From Oscillospiraceae bacterium (GTDB lineage: Bacteria > Bacillota > Clostridia > Oscillospirales > CAG-272), in NCBI GenBank assembly GCA_015065205.1, contig SVQS01000101.1:1-6882 (forward strand): 6,882 nucleotides of DNA, in the 5' to 3' direction. A model generated the notes under the pieces. That model was not told the DNA's origin. It was given only the letters and a program-made list of their open reading frames with translations, and made no database searches. Shown here one piece after another: positions 6,029 to 6,882 of the stretch. The position numbers and the translations under genes are program-made. Position 1 is the stretch's first letter; every line of letters begins with the position of its first letter.

Positions 6029-6882
6029 AGACAATGTAACTATGCGAGCCCTCAAACTCTACAACTCCTTTAATAAGGCTTATTTTCCCGTTTGCTTTTT
6101 GAATGCTGTTTTTAATTCCATCTCCCCCTACTTCAATCTTTGGATGTCGGCGGAAATCGTCACAGCCCTCTACGAGGGCAGAGGAAAGCGATCCGTACTC
6201 ACGCTTGTTGTAATCACGCTGTTCGGCAATTTGTTTATCCGTATTGTCGGTGCCATCATCGTCCACGCCCGGACAATGCAAGGCGAAAAGCGAGATAACA
6301 ACGAGGCATTGGCGTTTAACAAAAAAACGCTGTCTCTGGATTACGAAAAGTTAGAAGACCCCGACATCCGAACTTTGAGACGAAAGATCATTGAGAATGG
6401 AAGCGTTAACGGATATGGCATTCGCCGTATGAGAGGGGACGTAGAGCGCTTGATGGCCTGCGTTATCAACCTCGCGCTTTCTTTGATCCTTTTGGTGGAA
6501 ATGATAGCGAAGATTGTTGCGGCCGACTTTTATTGGCAGGGGCTTGCTCTGCTTGGCGGAATGATTCTGTTCTCTTTGTTGCGCTTCTTTTGGAGTCGAA
6601 ACGCTAATAAACAGATGTCCCAAAGATGGCAAAAAGCCTCGGAAATGTTGCTTGACGAAAACCGATATGGAAAGGGATACCGCAATTATAACGGGATGGA
6701 TACAAGAATTTACCGTCAGTCCAGCCTCATAGAAAAGATCGAAGCAAAATTCAACCAAGACCACCTCAAGGTGTTTTCGGATGCCAATATGTTTAACTTC
6801 AAGCTCGGCGTGCCACGCTGGACACTGAATAGTATGAGTACTCTGTTCAACTATCTCTTCATTTGCTTTTACTGCTCGATCG
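6021..6882 (+). CDS. second ABC exporter half-transporter, 3' end outside window
   Basis: The frame opens at ATG 6021, inside the end of the preceding gene (stop 6026-6028), and runs without a stop to the window edge, giving 287 visible residues. AAGGAGG at 6005-6011 stands nine bases upstream. All visible sequence is membrane-domain type: hydrophobic stretches near residues 20-42, 57-81, 146-168, 172-192 and 268-287. SLDYEKLEDPDIRTLRRK (105-122) matches the place and character of VDYENTEKQAF in the first protein, and GMDTRIYRQ (225-233) corresponds to its GLEDWLNKM segment, so the two are homologous. The ATPase domain should lie just beyond the window. The 8-base overlap and strong binding site point to equal, coupled production and a heterodimeric exporter. 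Confidence 0.9.
   Translation, partial: MRKDNVTMRALKLYNSFNKAYFPVCFLNAVFNSISPYFNLWMSAEIVTALYEGRGKRSVLTLVVITLFGNLFIRIVGAIIVHARTMQGEKRDNNEALAFNKKTLSLDYEKLEDPDIRTLRRKIIENGSVNGYGIRRMRGDVERLMACVINLALSLILLVEMIAKIVAADFYWQGLALLGGMILFSLLRFFWSRNANKQMSQRWQKASEMLLDENRYGKGYRNYNGMDTRIYRQSSLIEKIEAKFNQDHLKVFSDANMFNFKLGVPRWTLNSMSTLFNYLFICFYCSI

Overview
The window looks like a chromosomal piece of a Bacillota genome, most likely an anaerobic gut-type member of Clostridia. The reasons are strong AGGAGG-type ribosome binding sites, sigma-A promoters with TGnTATAAT extended -10 boxes, a MepA-like MATE exporter, an AgrA/AgrC-style LytTR two-component pair and an SPFH/ribbon-helix-helix gene pair of a type I associate with Clostridia. 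The taxon is inferred from family resemblance and cannot be fixed from this sequence alone.

Layout. Bases 1-982 (+): the 3' part of an SPFH/band 7 gene, then a small ribbon-helix-helix (RHH) gene 16 bases later. Bases 978-1025: a perfect 22-bp hairpin that ends this unit and also closes the convergent MATE gene; both stop codons lie in the stem. Bases 1021-2394 (-): a complete MATE-family drug/Na+ antiporter with its own near-consensus promoter. Bases 2395-2729: a divergent intergenic gap holding the two outward-facing promoters and a terminator-like hairpin between them. Bases 2730-4084 (+): a LytTR response regulator and a short, soluble GHKL histidine kinase 8 bases apart. Bases 4091-4195: a terminator whose loop and distal arm overlap candidate promoter elements for the next unit. 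Bases 4196-6882 (+): two ABC exporter genes overlapping by 8 bases; the first is a full-length half-transporter, and the second is cut by the window edge within its membrane domain.

How the genes may work together. The two ABC half-transporters very probably form one heterodimeric exporter. The regulator/kinase pair lies directly upstream in the same direction, so it may control the exporter, but the exporter has its own promoter behind a terminator and I found no convincing LytTR operator repeat there. The kinase has no membrane or sensor domain, so its signal input is unknown. The MATE exporter diverges from the same gap and could be a second target. The SPFH/RHH pair looks unrelated.

I see no mobile element, CRISPR array, tRNA or rRNA. 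Most of the window is ordinary, well-coded housekeeping or accessory sequence. The points worth a second look are the sensorless kinase, the compact terminator/promoter junctions and the calcium-loop-like motif in the SPFH protein. I found no strong evidence of a wholly new system.
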